NCBI GenBank assembly: GCA_001643675.2
Contig: LSRY02000027.1
Coordinates: 810,501 to 874,500 of the forward strand
From: Monocercomonoides exilis
Taxonomy: Eukaryota; Preaxostyla; Oxymonadida; Polymastigidae
Reading direction: 5' to 3'
DNA: 64,000 nucleotides
This document shows, one piece after another, positions 38,301 to 50,493 of the stretch; within the stretch, counting starts at the first letter, position 1; each line of letters starts with the position of its first letter. The position numbers and the translations under genes are program-made. The notes under the pieces are model-generated. The model was given only the letters and a program-made list of their open reading frames with translations. It was not told where the DNA came from and did not search any database.

Positions 38301-41300
38301 TTTGAAGTCAAACTCAAATTTTTCTTTTTATTCCTCATTTTTTCCATTTGTTTCTTCAAGTTTTCTTCCCACAGCACAACAACATTAGCGAATATCATCC
38401 GGACGATGCAGAAGACGCAAGAGCGGTTGAAGCAGAAGTGAAGAGAAGAAGCAGCACGAAAGACGGGTGAGAAAAAGAGCATCAGAAGAAAAGAATGCAA
38501 AGAAGAGTGAGGGAGTGAGTGGTCGAAGGAAGGGAGAGGCGCTTGGCAGAGGAGAGAGAGAAAGAAAGAATTGGAGGAAGGAGAAGAGGGAAAAGAGGGA
38601 GAAGAGGGAGAAGAAGAAGAAAGAGAAGAAGAAGAAGTGAAAGATGGGAAAGAAGAAGAAGAAGGAAGAGAGGAAGAAAAAGGCTTTTGATGCAAGGGAA
38701 AGTCAGTTTGATGTGATTGTATTGAAGCAGGCTCTTTGAAAGAAGAAGTTTCAATGTTTGAGGAATCGATGGAAGAAGAGGAAGAAGAAGAAGAAGAAGA
38801 TGATGATGATGATGATGAGGTAATTGTTTGTGAAATAACAGTGGAAGAAGAACGGGAAGAAGAAGAAGAAGAAGAAGTTGATGAAGGAATATGAGAAGAG
38901 GAAGAGGAACAAGGAAATGAAGAAGAAGCAGAAGAAGAAGAAGAAGAAGAAGAAGAAGAATTCAAACTTGCCAAAGAAGTTGTTGGAAGAGCTTTGAAAA
39001 GCGGATTTGTGAGGATCAAAGAAGGAAAGCGAAAAGCAGCAAAAAATGGAACAGAAGAAGGAAGAAGAAGAGAATCACAGCAATTTGAAGGAAGATGGGC
39101 TGGATTATGAAGAGAAGAAAGAGAAAGAGAGGAAGAGGAAGAGGAAGAAGATGAAATATTGTGATTTTTCACATTTCCTTCTTCTCTTTCTTTCTCATTT
39201 TCTTCTTTTTTCTCAATTTTATTTTCTTCTTCTTTATCTTCACTTATGTTTTCACATTTTGCATTTTCCATTTTTTCCTTCTTTTCCTTCTTTTCCTTCA
39301 TCTCCTTCATCTCCTTCTTTTCTTTCTTTTCTTCCTCATTTTTCTTATCAGAAGGCAAACGATATCTTCTTTGAATGTCTTCGAATGTTTCTGTTCGAAC
39401 ATTCTGCGACAAAGCAACTCTTTTCTTTAGCATTCGAATGGCAGAGGAGGCAGTTTGAGAAGAAGAAGAAGAAGAAGATGATGATGATGAAATGAAATAT
39501 TCAGAGTTTGAGGGGAGTGAAGAAAAAGAGGAAGAGGAAGAGGAAGAGGAAGAAGAAGGAGGAGGAGGAGAGGAAGAAGAAGAGGAAGAAGATGATGATG
39601 AAGGCAATGTTAACGTAACAGTTGAATCTTTCTGATGTTGAGAAGAAAGAGGAGAATTATCCTCTTTGTCTTTTGCATTTCTTTGGATCAGTTTCGGCCT
39701 TGTGATGATACGTGGAGGAGGAGAATTGGTGGATGTAGCAGAAGGAGAAGAGGAAGAAGATGAAGAAGAAGATGATGATGATTTTATTCGAACAGAAGAA
39801 GAAGCAGAAGCAGAAGAAGAAGAAGAAGAAGAAGAAGAAGAAGACGAAGAATCCAACATCATTTTTTCTCCAGCTCTTCCACGAGCATTCTGTTTGGATG
39901 CATCAGAAGCAGAAGAGACAGAAAGAGTGCCAAACAGCTTTCTATTTGAAGACTTTGCTGCTTCTTTTTCTTTCTCTTCTTCTTCTTCAGACAATTTGAT
40001 TGCATTCAACCTTCCTGTAGCATCTCCCACAAGACATAAAAGACTCTTCTGAGAAGGAAAACGAGAGGATAGTGAAGAAAGCGAAATGCAGCTGATGTCT
40101 GGGAAGGAAGAAGAGGAAGAGGAAGAAGAGGAAGAAAAAGAAGGAGAAGAAGGAGAAGAAGGAGAAGAAGATATAAAAGAATTATGAGTCAGGTTGGGGT
40201 TATTCTTATGTGATGGATTTGATGAATGAAGGGATACTTTTCTGTTGACCGTTTTGGAGGTTTTATGAGCTTGAAGACTTGTGTGTTCATCATTCTCTTC
40301 CTCTTCCTCTTCCTCCTCCTCCTCTTCTTCTTCTTCCTCTTCCTCCTCCTCCTCCTCTTTCTCTTCCTCCTCCTCTGATGGTCTTTCGTGCTTCGCCTTA
40401 TCAGCATAACCTCCTTCACACACATTCAGTGGCTCAAAAGTGCAAAGAGTCTTCATCGAAGAGAGAGAAATAACTGAAGCCGAGGCAGCTTTTTGCGAAT
40501 CGAGTGAGGATTTTGTGGGCGGAATTGAAGAGCCAGACGGAGTCGAGGCTATGAGAAGAGAACTGATTTTTTTTGTTTTGTGGGGAAGGGAAGAAGAGGG
40601 GAGTGTTAAAATTCGGAAAATACATGCAAATAATTATGAGTCAAAGAAAAGAATGAGAAATATTTTTGAAAAATAAATGTGTTTTAAAAAAGCAAAATTT
40701 TAAAAATTTAATAGAATGCATAAATAAATAAATAAAATTAAATAATGAAAGAAGAAAATCTTTTTTTCTCCGATCTTTTCAAAATGTTCTAATGAAAATA
40801 AACAAACTCGCAATCGTTTGAGTCGAAAGATACAAAGCTGGCGTTCGGAAACCGGAAGGTTTCGCATATCCATCTTTGGCTGTCTGTGTCTTTGCCAAGC
40901 TGACGCCTGTCAAATAACAGCACTGTATTCGAATTTTGCAAAATTTGTGAATTTGAATCATGTCTATGTGGGGTGAAAAAATCGGAAAAAATTTTTTTAA
41001 TGAAAATAAAATCAATGGTCATTTTTAAAGGACAAACGAGAACTGATATCCACAACATGCGATAAAAGGTTCTTTTAAGTCCAAGTCTGAAATTATCGAT
41101 AATGGAAATTTGTTCGAAAAATGACAAAATTTCTGTGGTTTCAGTTTTTCGCGAGAATCATGAAACATATGAAATCCTTGGAGAAAAATAATGCAAGCAT
41201 TTTCATAATAATGAAAACCTAAGAGGAATTAACTTCCAAAACACACCATCATATGATGAAAATAAAACTTCGTTTCCCATCCATCGACAATATGTGGCGT

Positions 41301-41843
41301 CTCTTGAAAATTGAAACTATTTTATAGAAGACTTATAAGTTATATTAATGAATATTTTTCAAAAGTTAAACCGACTGGATTACGCATTCAGTTGTCAAAT
41401 CAATATTAAATGCTTTATTGTTTTGCGCAGACAAGATAACAATTGGGCTTTCATTTTTTGAATATGAAGTTTGCGAAGGAGCGCACATATCAAAAAAGCA
41501 AGTACATCCAAGCGATTTCGCAAGAATACTTTCTTTTTGTTGTCCATAATGAGTTGTGAAGCAAAATTCATGATCGGACAGAGACGCAATTCCACATTTT
41601 GTTGATGAGATAGCACGAACCGAATCAAAATGAAGGAATAAGTCGAATGTAATTTTTCTGTCAAATGGCGAATATCTGGAAACATTGCCCTGAAAGTATT
41701 AAAATGAAAAATAATTTTTGTTCGAAATAAACTAAAATGCAAACATCATCTCTTCCAAGATAAATGAAATTATCAATGTTTCCTCGTTGTATGCATGAAA
41801 TTGGAGACCTGTTAGCACACGAAGATATTAAACTTTCATGCAT
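32399..41843 (-). CDS. PAN2: PAN2: catalytic subunit of the PAN2-PAN3 poly(A)-shortening complex
   Basis: PAN2 trims mRNA poly(A) tails in the cytoplasm. The main exon (ATG at 40456, stop at 32399, 2685 codons if read alone) holds the last WD40 blade at residues 137-153 (VGDATGRLNAIKL), the inactive UCH-like domain from about residue 640 (HSSLHSFLLMLFFSPVF, then CFNRSCVFC), and further UCH blocks (SLYSLTAIVSN-type strands; QWFVVNQTLIAPSSRSSALDF near 1710). The DEDDh exonuclease spans about 1945-2395. Its acidic pair is in GIDCES, the next Asp in VGHAVNGDV, and the His/Asp pair in HSSAIDA, so all catalytic positions are kept. The remaining WD40 blades lie upstream in small exons. Ser, Glu and Lys-Glu-Gly tracts separate the conserved blocks and make the protein more than twice the usual length of about 1200. 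A C-terminal extension of about 290 residues is unrecognised. The exact join between 40804 and the main exon, and the first exon, are not resolved. Confidence 0.88.
37592..37690. repeat. 9-bp minisatellite in PAN2 (Lys-Glu-Gly repeat)
   Basis: About eleven tandem perfect copies of TTTTCCTTC on the plus strand encode Lys-Glu-Gly repeats in PAN2 on the minus strand. The period is a multiple of three, so length changes keep the frame. Shorter GAA/GAT/TCT codon runs (poly-Glu, poly-Ser) are spread over 36100-40400. Confidence 0.9.
40804..41843 (-). other. PAN2: PAN2 WD40-propeller exon cluster (five exons, four mapped introns)
   Basis: Minus-strand exons proposed from phase-consistent GT-AG sites: up to 41733, 41689-41372, 41316-41247, 41176-41038 and 40963-40804. 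The introns between them are 43, 55, 70 and 74 bp. The joined frame reads as PAN2 blades: IYLGRDDVCIL, then SRYSPFD, CGIASLSDHEF, VILSAQNNKAFNIDL, VLFSSYDG, FHMFHDSREK, ISDLDLKEPFIACCGY, VLLFDRRQL and RFPNASFVSF. These match the order in PAN2 of other eukaryotes (the blade with a CGF/CGY turn, followed by a Lys/Leu-Val-Tyr-Asp-Leu-Arg type strand). The intron between 40804 and about 40540 is long, AT-rich and not resolved in phase. Splice sites are inferred, not tested. Confidence 0.75.
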
Positions 41844-42987
41844 ACAAAATTTTCAGATTTTTTATTATGCAAATCGATAAATTTTTTCATAAAAAAAATG
41901 AAGATTAAAAAAGCGTTTTTTCGAATTAAGGTGAATGTTAAAGCAAATAACAAATTTGCCATTATTATTATTAATAAATATTCTAAAATGATTTTTTCGT
42001 TTTGAACCAGAAAAAAGTCAAAAAAAAAAAATAGAAAAGGAAGTTCAATAACAAGTGATTTATTGCCTGTACGAAGGGGATTAAGCAATACATTTCATGA
42101 GAAGATAATTTTCATCTATTAAACCTCAATTGTCCGCCGGCTGATGACGACTTTTGTGTTGAATAAATATACAGAAATCGATCTTGAAATAGTGGTGAAG
42201 TTCATTTGAAGATTTCTGAAAAATGACAATTATTGCTGAGTGCTTACGAAATGGAAGTTTATGTTTTCCTGAAAAAAGAAAGAATGGAAATAGATTGCGC
42301 ATTTCTGATGTTGAGCATACACGCAATTGTTGAAAACAAATTAAATTTATATCGGAAATTGCTATTTGCAAAGAAAAGAAATGATTTTTTGCATGAGTTC
42401 AGAATGAATGAAACAGAAAAGATTTCCCATTGAAGAAATATACAAATAAATTGGAGGAGGTTTCAAATGCAAATGTTTGAAAATATTATCGCAATTAAAT
42501 GCAAGATATTCAAGATAAAATATGGCAAAAGAACTTATATTGTTCTTGGTCAATTGTCTGTACTGTATCATCTATTAATGAATGAACGGATATAAGAAAT
42601 TCACTTTAATGCAATATCAACAAACTCAGTATCTCATCAGAGATATCACGAGCAGAAATAACATAAATAATGTTTTTTTCAACGAAAGTAAAATACTTAT
42701 TCCAACAATGCGATTGTCAAATTTTCGAAAGGAGAAATTGAAAAAGCAGAAAGTTTAAAAGCAAATTCAGAATTCTGTAAATTCATTCATTTTCATAAGA
42801 CACAAGAGGTTGCATAAGTGGAAAGCGCAAAAATGAACTAACGAATTTTCAATACATCTTAAAAGTCAAAAGTTGGACGTTTTTATCTCCCCAATGACAG
42901 AGAAAGAGGAAATCTTTAATTCTCTTGAAGATATTTTGGTACTAACAAATAGACATTGATAAGTTGATATAGCAAATGTTTTCAAGA
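41844..42987. other. Region between PAN2 and third beta-helix gene; probable PAN2 5' exon(s)
   Basis: PAN2 transcription on the minus strand must begin here or slightly upstream. Acceptor-like sites ending TTTTTCAG on the minus strand near 42212 and 42270 precede short open stretches, but I cannot assemble a convincing first exon. The rest is AT-rich without supported genes. Confidence 0.4.
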
Positions 42988-45900
42988 CTAGATAACTATA
43001 CGATTGTTCGTTATAGCAGCTGAATGAATGTCACTTTCTCTATTTTCTAAGTTTATTGCATCAGTCATTGTGAATACCATTGCACTTTGCGGAAACAGTT
43101 CCACAAACTCCCGCTTGATCTGTGCTAATGAGTGTCGATGCTCTGCATTCATGCTCATCGCTTTTTCAACCATTCCCTTCATTCGAGATTCACTGATTAT
43201 CTCCATCTTTGGCCTTTCTCCATTCACAATCTTCTGTCCAGCAATCTCTGCCTCATACTCCCCGAACGGGATCTTGAGCGTCAAGCACTCCCATAGCATC
43301 ATTCCAATCGAAAAGGCAACTGACTCCTTTGTTGCTCCCATCTTCTTGTTGATCAACAGCTCTGGTGCCTTCCACCTCATGCACTCTTTTTTGAAGTCAT
43401 CCTCATCTTCAAACGCAGATGAGGGCAGAGAGTCATCATCATCATCGCTGGCAGAAGTCACAACAGTTGATGAGGAGATGGAAGACGAGTCTGAATCATC
43501 ATCAGACAAGAAGTCTGAATGCATCACAATGCAGATGACCATGTGTTCAGAGAACAATACAATGTGGGGACTCAAATTGGCTAATGATTGAAGTGAATTT
43601 TCCATTTCATCAAAGGAGTGGAGAGCAAGGTTAGCCACCCAGAACAGGATTTGAGCAGCCGTTTGTTCTCTCTCCTTCAATGTGCCAATCGCCATCTCCT
43701 TCTTTTCATTCCTTCCATGCAACAACATGAACAGCGAATCCCTCAGATCCACAATGAGCTTCTCATGAGGCGAAGAACATGCCATTGCATCCACCAAGTT
43801 AGACATCGATGAGGTAGTTGGACACAAACTCTCCGATCGAACAAATGTTGAATCTGAATCAGTCGTTGAAGTGGTGGAAGTGGATGAAATGGATGGTGAT
43901 AAAGCTCTCTTTCTTGTCTCTTCTTCTTCTTTCTCATCCACTTTCTCCAACATCCATTGAGGTATTTTGTCTGAGTCTCTTCCCAGAATGTATTCAGTGG
44001 AACCACTCTCACTCAGCAAATGCTCTGATGACTCTGAATGTCCCAGGCTTTTCTCATACACCCTCTTCTTTATCCTCTCATCGTTCTTCTTCTCTGCTTC
44101 CTTCTCTGCTCTCATCCACTGCTCCTCAAGAGACATCTCCATCGTCGCCATCTCGAATGCCTTCGGATCCTTTTTAACATTGTCTTCCACTATTATCTCC
44201 AATTCTTCTGTTCGTCTCTTTTGCTTTCTCCATCTAACAATAAAGGCTATTGCGACGATGAGAACAATCAATAAAATCACAATCAACAAAACAATCACAA
44301 TCAATGCCCACGAAGATTTTCCTTCTTTCCCTCCTTCAACTAATCTTTCATCATCTTTTTGTTTTGTTTCGCTTGCATTCTTCAGTATGAATGACTGAGT
44401 TGATGAAGGAGATTCTGTATTCCCAAACAGAATGCATGCACTAATTTCAGTGTTTCCTGTTGTTGAAGCAAAGTCTGAAGATGGAATTGAGGAATGGATT
44501 TCATTTTCTGACACATAATCATCAATTCCAAAATTATATGTTTCAATATGTTCTTCATTTCCTGAACTAATTATTATTTGGAGAGAAAGATTGCAAGGAA
44601 GAAGAAGAGAACCAGCGAAGAACAATTCGATTTCATTTTCTGATTGTTGTGATCGAATTGAATGAAGAGAAGGAATGAAAAAAGGAGATGTCAAAATCGA
44701 TGGAATTCCGGACAGATTGCACCCATTATTCAGGATCCACAATGAAGAGCTGCTCGCTGCTTCATCACCTTTTTTCAAACTTTCCGCATCAATCTGCGCA
44801 GCATCTTCACAGAGAATATTTCTTCGGGCAGATTCAAAGAAAGGAATTGATGGCGAATTGTTTCTGAACTCCACATTTTTCAGTCGAATATCTCCACCTG
44901 ATGCTGATAATGCTCCAGATGGGGCATTGACGAATGAAGAGTTAACGTCTTCAACTGAGCAGCAAGTAATATCCACAATCGACGAGTTCCAGCTGCATAT
45001 TTCTGAAACAGTGGAAGATGAAATCTTGCTTCTTTGTGGATTGAGGCTTATGACATTTTCGGAATGAGCTGAAGCATTGTTGTCAAAAATATCAGCATGA
45101 TTTCTTTCATGAAGACAAACTTCGTTTTCTTTGTTTGATGCTCCATCAAATGTGCACGATTCCAGTTTGAGTTTTGGAAGCGATGAAAATGAAGCCAGTT
45201 GGCCTCTGTCACCAGACGATGAACACAAAGAGCAGCTACAGTTGAGCAAGTGAACTTCACATATTTGAGATGCAAAAGAGAAAATTGTTGATGAACTATC
45301 AGAGCTTGTGATATTTCTGAACGAAGAAAAAGACATATTTATCCGAACAAAAGGCTGTTTCTGTTCTGTTTGAACTGTGTTATTCACGGAAAAAACGCTT
45401 CCTTTCTTCAGTGTTATATTTCTGGCATCTATCCATTCGAGGGAGGAGTTTTTCTTTGGCTCCTCGAACACAAAGATAGAGTTCATGCAAGTGACAGCGT
45501 CAAGGCAAATGTGAGACAGCTCAGCGCTTGCCGTATCTATCACAAGAGGAGAGTGAAGCACAACTCGTCTGCATGAGAAATCTTGGATTTGGAGTTTTGC
45601 TGAATTCTTGCAGATGAAGCAGGTGTTTTTGCAGCTGGAGTCTTCCAGCTCGCATGACTGTAAAATTGCATCTGATGAATCGATGAGCAGGAGAGTGAAC
45701 GGGATGGAAGCCATTGAATCCTGTTGACTGTTTCGAACAGAATCAGCTTCAGAAAGCTTAAACGAACAACGAGTGAATTTAACTTCACCAGAGTTAAGAA
45801 AGAAGAAAGTTTGGTGAAGTGAGCAAAAGGATATTCCAAAGAAAAAGGACTGATATTCAATCCCAACATTTCCTGCGCAGCACATCAAGCTGTCTCGAGT

Positions 45901-48900
45901 GCAGTTGATATCAGAGTTGACGAGAAGAGATGTTATTGCTTTGGAGATACTGCGAATGCTGAGATCTTGGAGGTTGCATTCGCTGCTGATTGTGCTGCTT
46001 CCATTCACAACAATCCGACTTTCAAAAGACTGTGTCAGACGTTCCAGTCCATGATTCAGCGTGAGGCATGGCACAGTTGCTCGTCCGCAATTCTTCAGAA
46101 TTGTTCCTCCATGCAGCTCGTTGCCGATGAATATCAGATCGTTCCGATAACCCATGATGAGATCGATGATGTTCACATCTTCTTCATCTGATCCTCTGTG
46201 AATATTGGAACCGAAGATTGCATTTTTTGTATTATACGCAGGTTCTTCAACGTGGAATCTGAACTGTTTCTCGCTTATTTGTGTTTCAAGACTTGTGCAA
46301 CACACGAAAATGTCTCTCCCGCTCAACGCATCGTTCATATTGAATATGTCTTCCGTAAACTGAAATGATAATTCACCTTCACAATCGCAATTCAGATACG
46401 CCCCGCCTCCTTTTCCTCGTGGTGCTTTGCACAGCATGAAAATCGAGTCTTTGATTTCCAATTTCATTCCTTCGCAGTACTCTATGAACACGCAGCCTCC
46501 TTTCAACGAGTTTTGAGCTTCACAGCTGATGAAGTTAGAATTGTTCACAAGTATATCTGTTGACTTGAGCATTTTGTTGCTGAAGGAATTTGATGATGAA
46601 TTGACTGAAGATATTAAATTTTCTTTTGCAAGAGAAATCAATCCACAAGTTGAAGTTGTTTGTGTGTAATTCAGAGTCATTTCTGTAATATTCATTGTTG
46701 ATGATGAAGCAGTAAAAGCAGAACATCTTCCAAAAATCAATTTTGATGCTGAAACTCTATCAATGATGAGATTTCCTCCAGTTGCAGACAGAAGTGAATA
46801 AGTCAATTCGCAAGATATTTCTTCTTGCGCAGAGAGAAGAAATGAACATTTCCTGAGAGAAAGAGCGGAGAGATTGGACAAATCAAAAGAGGAGCGGATT
46901 AATGAAGATCGTTGGTTGAGAGAAGATGGAAGAACAAAAAAGATTCCACATATCGAAGTTGAAATAGAAACAAGCAGTAGTTCATCAGACTGCTTTTGTG
47001 ACATTCCATTCACGCTTATGGAAACGGGCAGATTCTCATCTCCAATCGCATATTCGTGATCTTCAAGATGCATTTCATGATCAAGAACAAATCCAGTTCC
47101 CAGCATTACCATTCTTTTCTGATCAGGAAAGCGCAATGCAACAGCTGCTTCAATTGTCTGGCAAGGACAATCATCGAAGCCACAGCCACTGAAATCTGTT
47201 CCTTCGCTCCCATTCACATGCGCTGCTCCGTTCCACTGACGGAGAAAACACACAAGAGGGATGATGTGTTCCAGACTTGCTGATCTATCTATTCCGCACA
47301 ACGCTGAAAGGTTGTTCAAGTCGAGAACAAAATTAAAAGTGTTTTTTCTCACAATTTCTTTCAAAACATTTCCATTAATGAATATGTCCGAACCCATCTG
47401 TGCATTGCACTCTTCAAATGAAACATTTGTCAACGAAATTGAGTGAGATGAATCAGAGAAATAAACATAAATCCCTCCTCCATATCCGCTTTGTCTGGTT
47501 TGTCCATTCTGTGCGTTCCGAGCTCTGCATTTTGAAAATTTTGTGCATTCTGTTCCGTTAACTTCAATTTTCCCTTCATCTTCCACGTTAATGCTCAATG
47601 CTCCACCATTTCCATCTTCACACACGCTTTCTTTCATTAAGCAATTTGATACAATTATCTTTCCTCCAGATGATAATGTTCCTTCAGCTATAGACCCGCC
47701 TCCATTTGCTCTTGTTAATTTGCTTGAGTTTGTTGAAATGATCTCCAATACGCATGTCTCTGCTTCCTGTTCAAAAGAAATTGCACAGCAACTGGAGAAT
47801 CTTACCTCAAACATTCTCACTTCTTCCAAAAGGGCATATCCTGCATTCACTTTGAACACACTTGAGTGAACTTCATTCTGCTCATCAACACAAGAAACAT
47901 CACATTTCTTCACTGTTGTTTTTCCATTTCCACTCATCACCAGAAAACAATTGGATGTACCATTGACTCCATCCATGTGCTTCAAGTGGAAGTTGTTAAT
48001 ATCCAAAGTGCCAGTTTCCACTGTGAAAACATTATTCCCTTCAAGTGATCTGATAATTGTTTCTTCTCTCGAAATGCCAGCTAAAGAAGCAAGTCCTGTG
48101 CCCACTTCAATTATTTCTTCGCAGAATTCACAGGAATCTGCAAGAATTGTGGTATTGGTGCTATTTGTGTTTCTGGAAAGAGAATATTTCAGAGTTCTGC
48201 AATAAGGCGCCAAACCACAGCCATCATGATTAATTCCTTCGCTGAAATGAGCTTTGATCTGAAAATCTGTTTGATAATTTGGAAGCCAATCGAATGGTTT
48301 TGAATCCTTGCATGTGTACCAGTTTTGTGTGATACATCGAACGACTCTTGTTCCTTGGGACAAAGAATAACATTCAACAAAATTATCTTTCGTTAAAGAG
48401 TTTAAACCAACGTGTGCTGTGATGTGAACATCCATTCCGCATTGTTGAGCTGCAGTGTTATTCTGGAACAAGCAAAATGAGCATTGAAATGTAATTATTT
48501 CGTTATCACTTTGTATCCCAAGTAAAATGCAAGGTGCAAATGTTTTAGCTGTATTATGTTGGAATAGGTTATTTGAGAGGATTATGCTGGAATTGATGTA
48601 ATATGTGTGAAATGCTCCAGTGTATTGTGTTCTACAATCACCTTTTTCAAAAAAATTCGATTGAAATAAATGAGATCCCTTCTGTAAATAACCCAACATT
48701 ATATGTCCCTTTCCATCTCCACTGTTATTTAAAAACAGCGTTGATTGAGTTGTTGATTGTGTGTTATTCATGTAATTAATAGCACCTGCTTGAATTGAGT
48801 GACAGTTCGTAAAAATGCAATGATCACACACAAATGAACCTTTTGTTGATTCAAAACTTACTGCTCCTCCATAATTTGTGGAATCGCATTTATCAAAATG

Positions 48901-49799
48901 ACAGTCTAATATTTTTAATGAAGCATTTTGCTCGCATTGAATGGCACCACCATTTCCCGAACTGTTGACAGAAAAGAAATCATTGGAAAACGAGTTGTTG
49001 CCCGATACGAAAGGTTGTTTTGTTGAATAGTTTGAGCTGCATTTGTCAAATGACGAATTGATGCAAATGAATGAAGATTGGGCTGGAGTGACTATCAATC
49101 CGTTGTATGGATTCATGCATTTCGCCATATTCGTTGAAGTTATTTCAATATTTTCAATCTCTTTTGAATTGTTGATTTGCTTTGAGCATGGAGAGGTGAG
49201 ATTGAAAAAGTTGCAGTTTGCGATTGACAAAGAAAAAGCATCCATCGAACACACAAATGGAGGAGAATCGATTCTCAACGATATGAATGAGGATTGAGAA
49301 AGAAATACCGATCCGCTGGGCTTCAAATTCAATTTTTCTTCTTGACCTGTGATAATTGGTGGACTGCTTGAAAAGTGCATGTTGGAGAAAAATGAAATAT
49401 TCTCCAAATGGAATAACCCACCTATCGATGAAAATGGAGAACATTCGGAACAGGAGCCAATGATGGAACACGATTTCAAAACTATAGCTGAAAATGGATC
49501 AATATGTGCAACAATGGAGTATGCTCCGAGCCTGAATTCAAGGGATTTCAGATGAATCGTACTGTTGATAATAATGAACGATTTGCACGTGTCAGAAGAA
49601 GACAAAATCGTGGAAGAATTGTTGAAACAGTCATATTTTCGAAAGATATTCTTTTTCTGAAATGGGCTTGCCTGTGATTTTTCTGAAAATTATTGTATAG
49701 CAGTTGGTTCATTCAAGTCTTCAGAGAAAATAAAAAAGGCAAACGAGCAAAGATTACAAAAGATACAGAATGAATAAAAGCAGCGAACAAAATCAGCAT
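42988..49799 (-). CDS. Beta-helix surface protein with pseudokinase tail, third family member (shorter)
   Basis: This gene has the same architecture as the palindrome genes but about 2200 residues. I propose exon 1 at 49799-49758 encoding a signal peptide (MLILFAAFIHSVSF). An 86-bp GT-AG intron (49757-49672) follows, joining in phase 0 to the main exon; an acceptor 15 bases further on would also fit. The ectodomain has three cysteine motifs (CGLAPYC, CGFDDCPC, CGRATVPC) and two FV motifs (GSDIFING, GRDIFVCC), against eight and seven in the arm copies. The membrane helix is at about 44230-44310, followed by RWRKQKRR. The tail keeps WKAPELL and PFGEYEAEIAG but lacks the HRD Asp and has DFL for DFG, with an acidic/Ser insert in the activation region. 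The frame is intact to the TAG at 42988. The kinase module (about 43208-43822) is almost identical in DNA to the arm genes, while sequences on both sides are diverged. Confidence 0.85.
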
Positions 49800-50493
49800 C
49801 ACTGCAAGTTATCTGTTTTCAAGAATTAAAAAATTCTTCTCGTTCTGTTGTTTGTACTTCTTTTGATTTTTTTATATGCAGAATCAATCAAAATTTTAAG
49901 TCGAAAAGCCTTTGCTGCCAAATTTGATGAACCATAAACAATATTTCTTAATAAATAATTTGAAATTTTCAACAAATATTTTTTATTCTCATTTTTCTCC
50001 TTCTTTTTTTGCAAATGAAAATAATCATTTTTTGCTCATGAGAAATTAATCAAAAGGGCTTTCAATCTCAGAAAACTTGGCAAACAAGAGCAGTTATTAT
50101 TTTTTATTTTGTTTTATTTTATTTTGAAGAAAACAAAAAGTTCAACCATTGGATTGAAGTTGCTGATTTCACCATCGCATTTGTCGTCATGCCCGGAACA
50201 ATTGTGTTTGAAAAGTGAAAGGATAAAAGAAAGAAAATTGTTTGAAACGAATTTTGGCAAAACAAAATGAGGAAAAAATAAAGACAACAATTCATTTTAT
50301 AATAAAAATGAAATACCTTAAAGTTCATGTGAAAAGAAGCAAGTTGACCCATAATTTGAAATGAATGGAAATTATTTGTATGAACTTCTCACATATTTTT
50401 GCCACAAGCATCACTCAAGAAGAACCACCCACACCTTCTATTCGATTTGTTTCTCTTTCCTTCTTTGTTTTTCTGTTTTGGATGATTACCACC
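49800..50493. other. Intergenic, AT-rich
   Basis: This is the promoter side of the gene starting at 49799. A short minus-strand frame at 50352-50119 begins with an ATG and ends with a non-random stretch (VPGMTTNAMVKSATSIQW). It could be a small spliced gene, but I cannot define exons or a family. Confidence 0.35.

Noticed and set aside
35655-40052. Plus-strand poly-Glu, poly-Lys and poly-Phe frames
   Set aside because: They are antisense readings of the Ser/Glu codon repeats in PAN2.
42233-42433. 66-codon plus-strand frame between PAN2 and the third beta-helix gene
   Set aside because: No family resemblance, very AT-rich, and it overlaps minus-strand splice-like sites expected for PAN2 5' exons.
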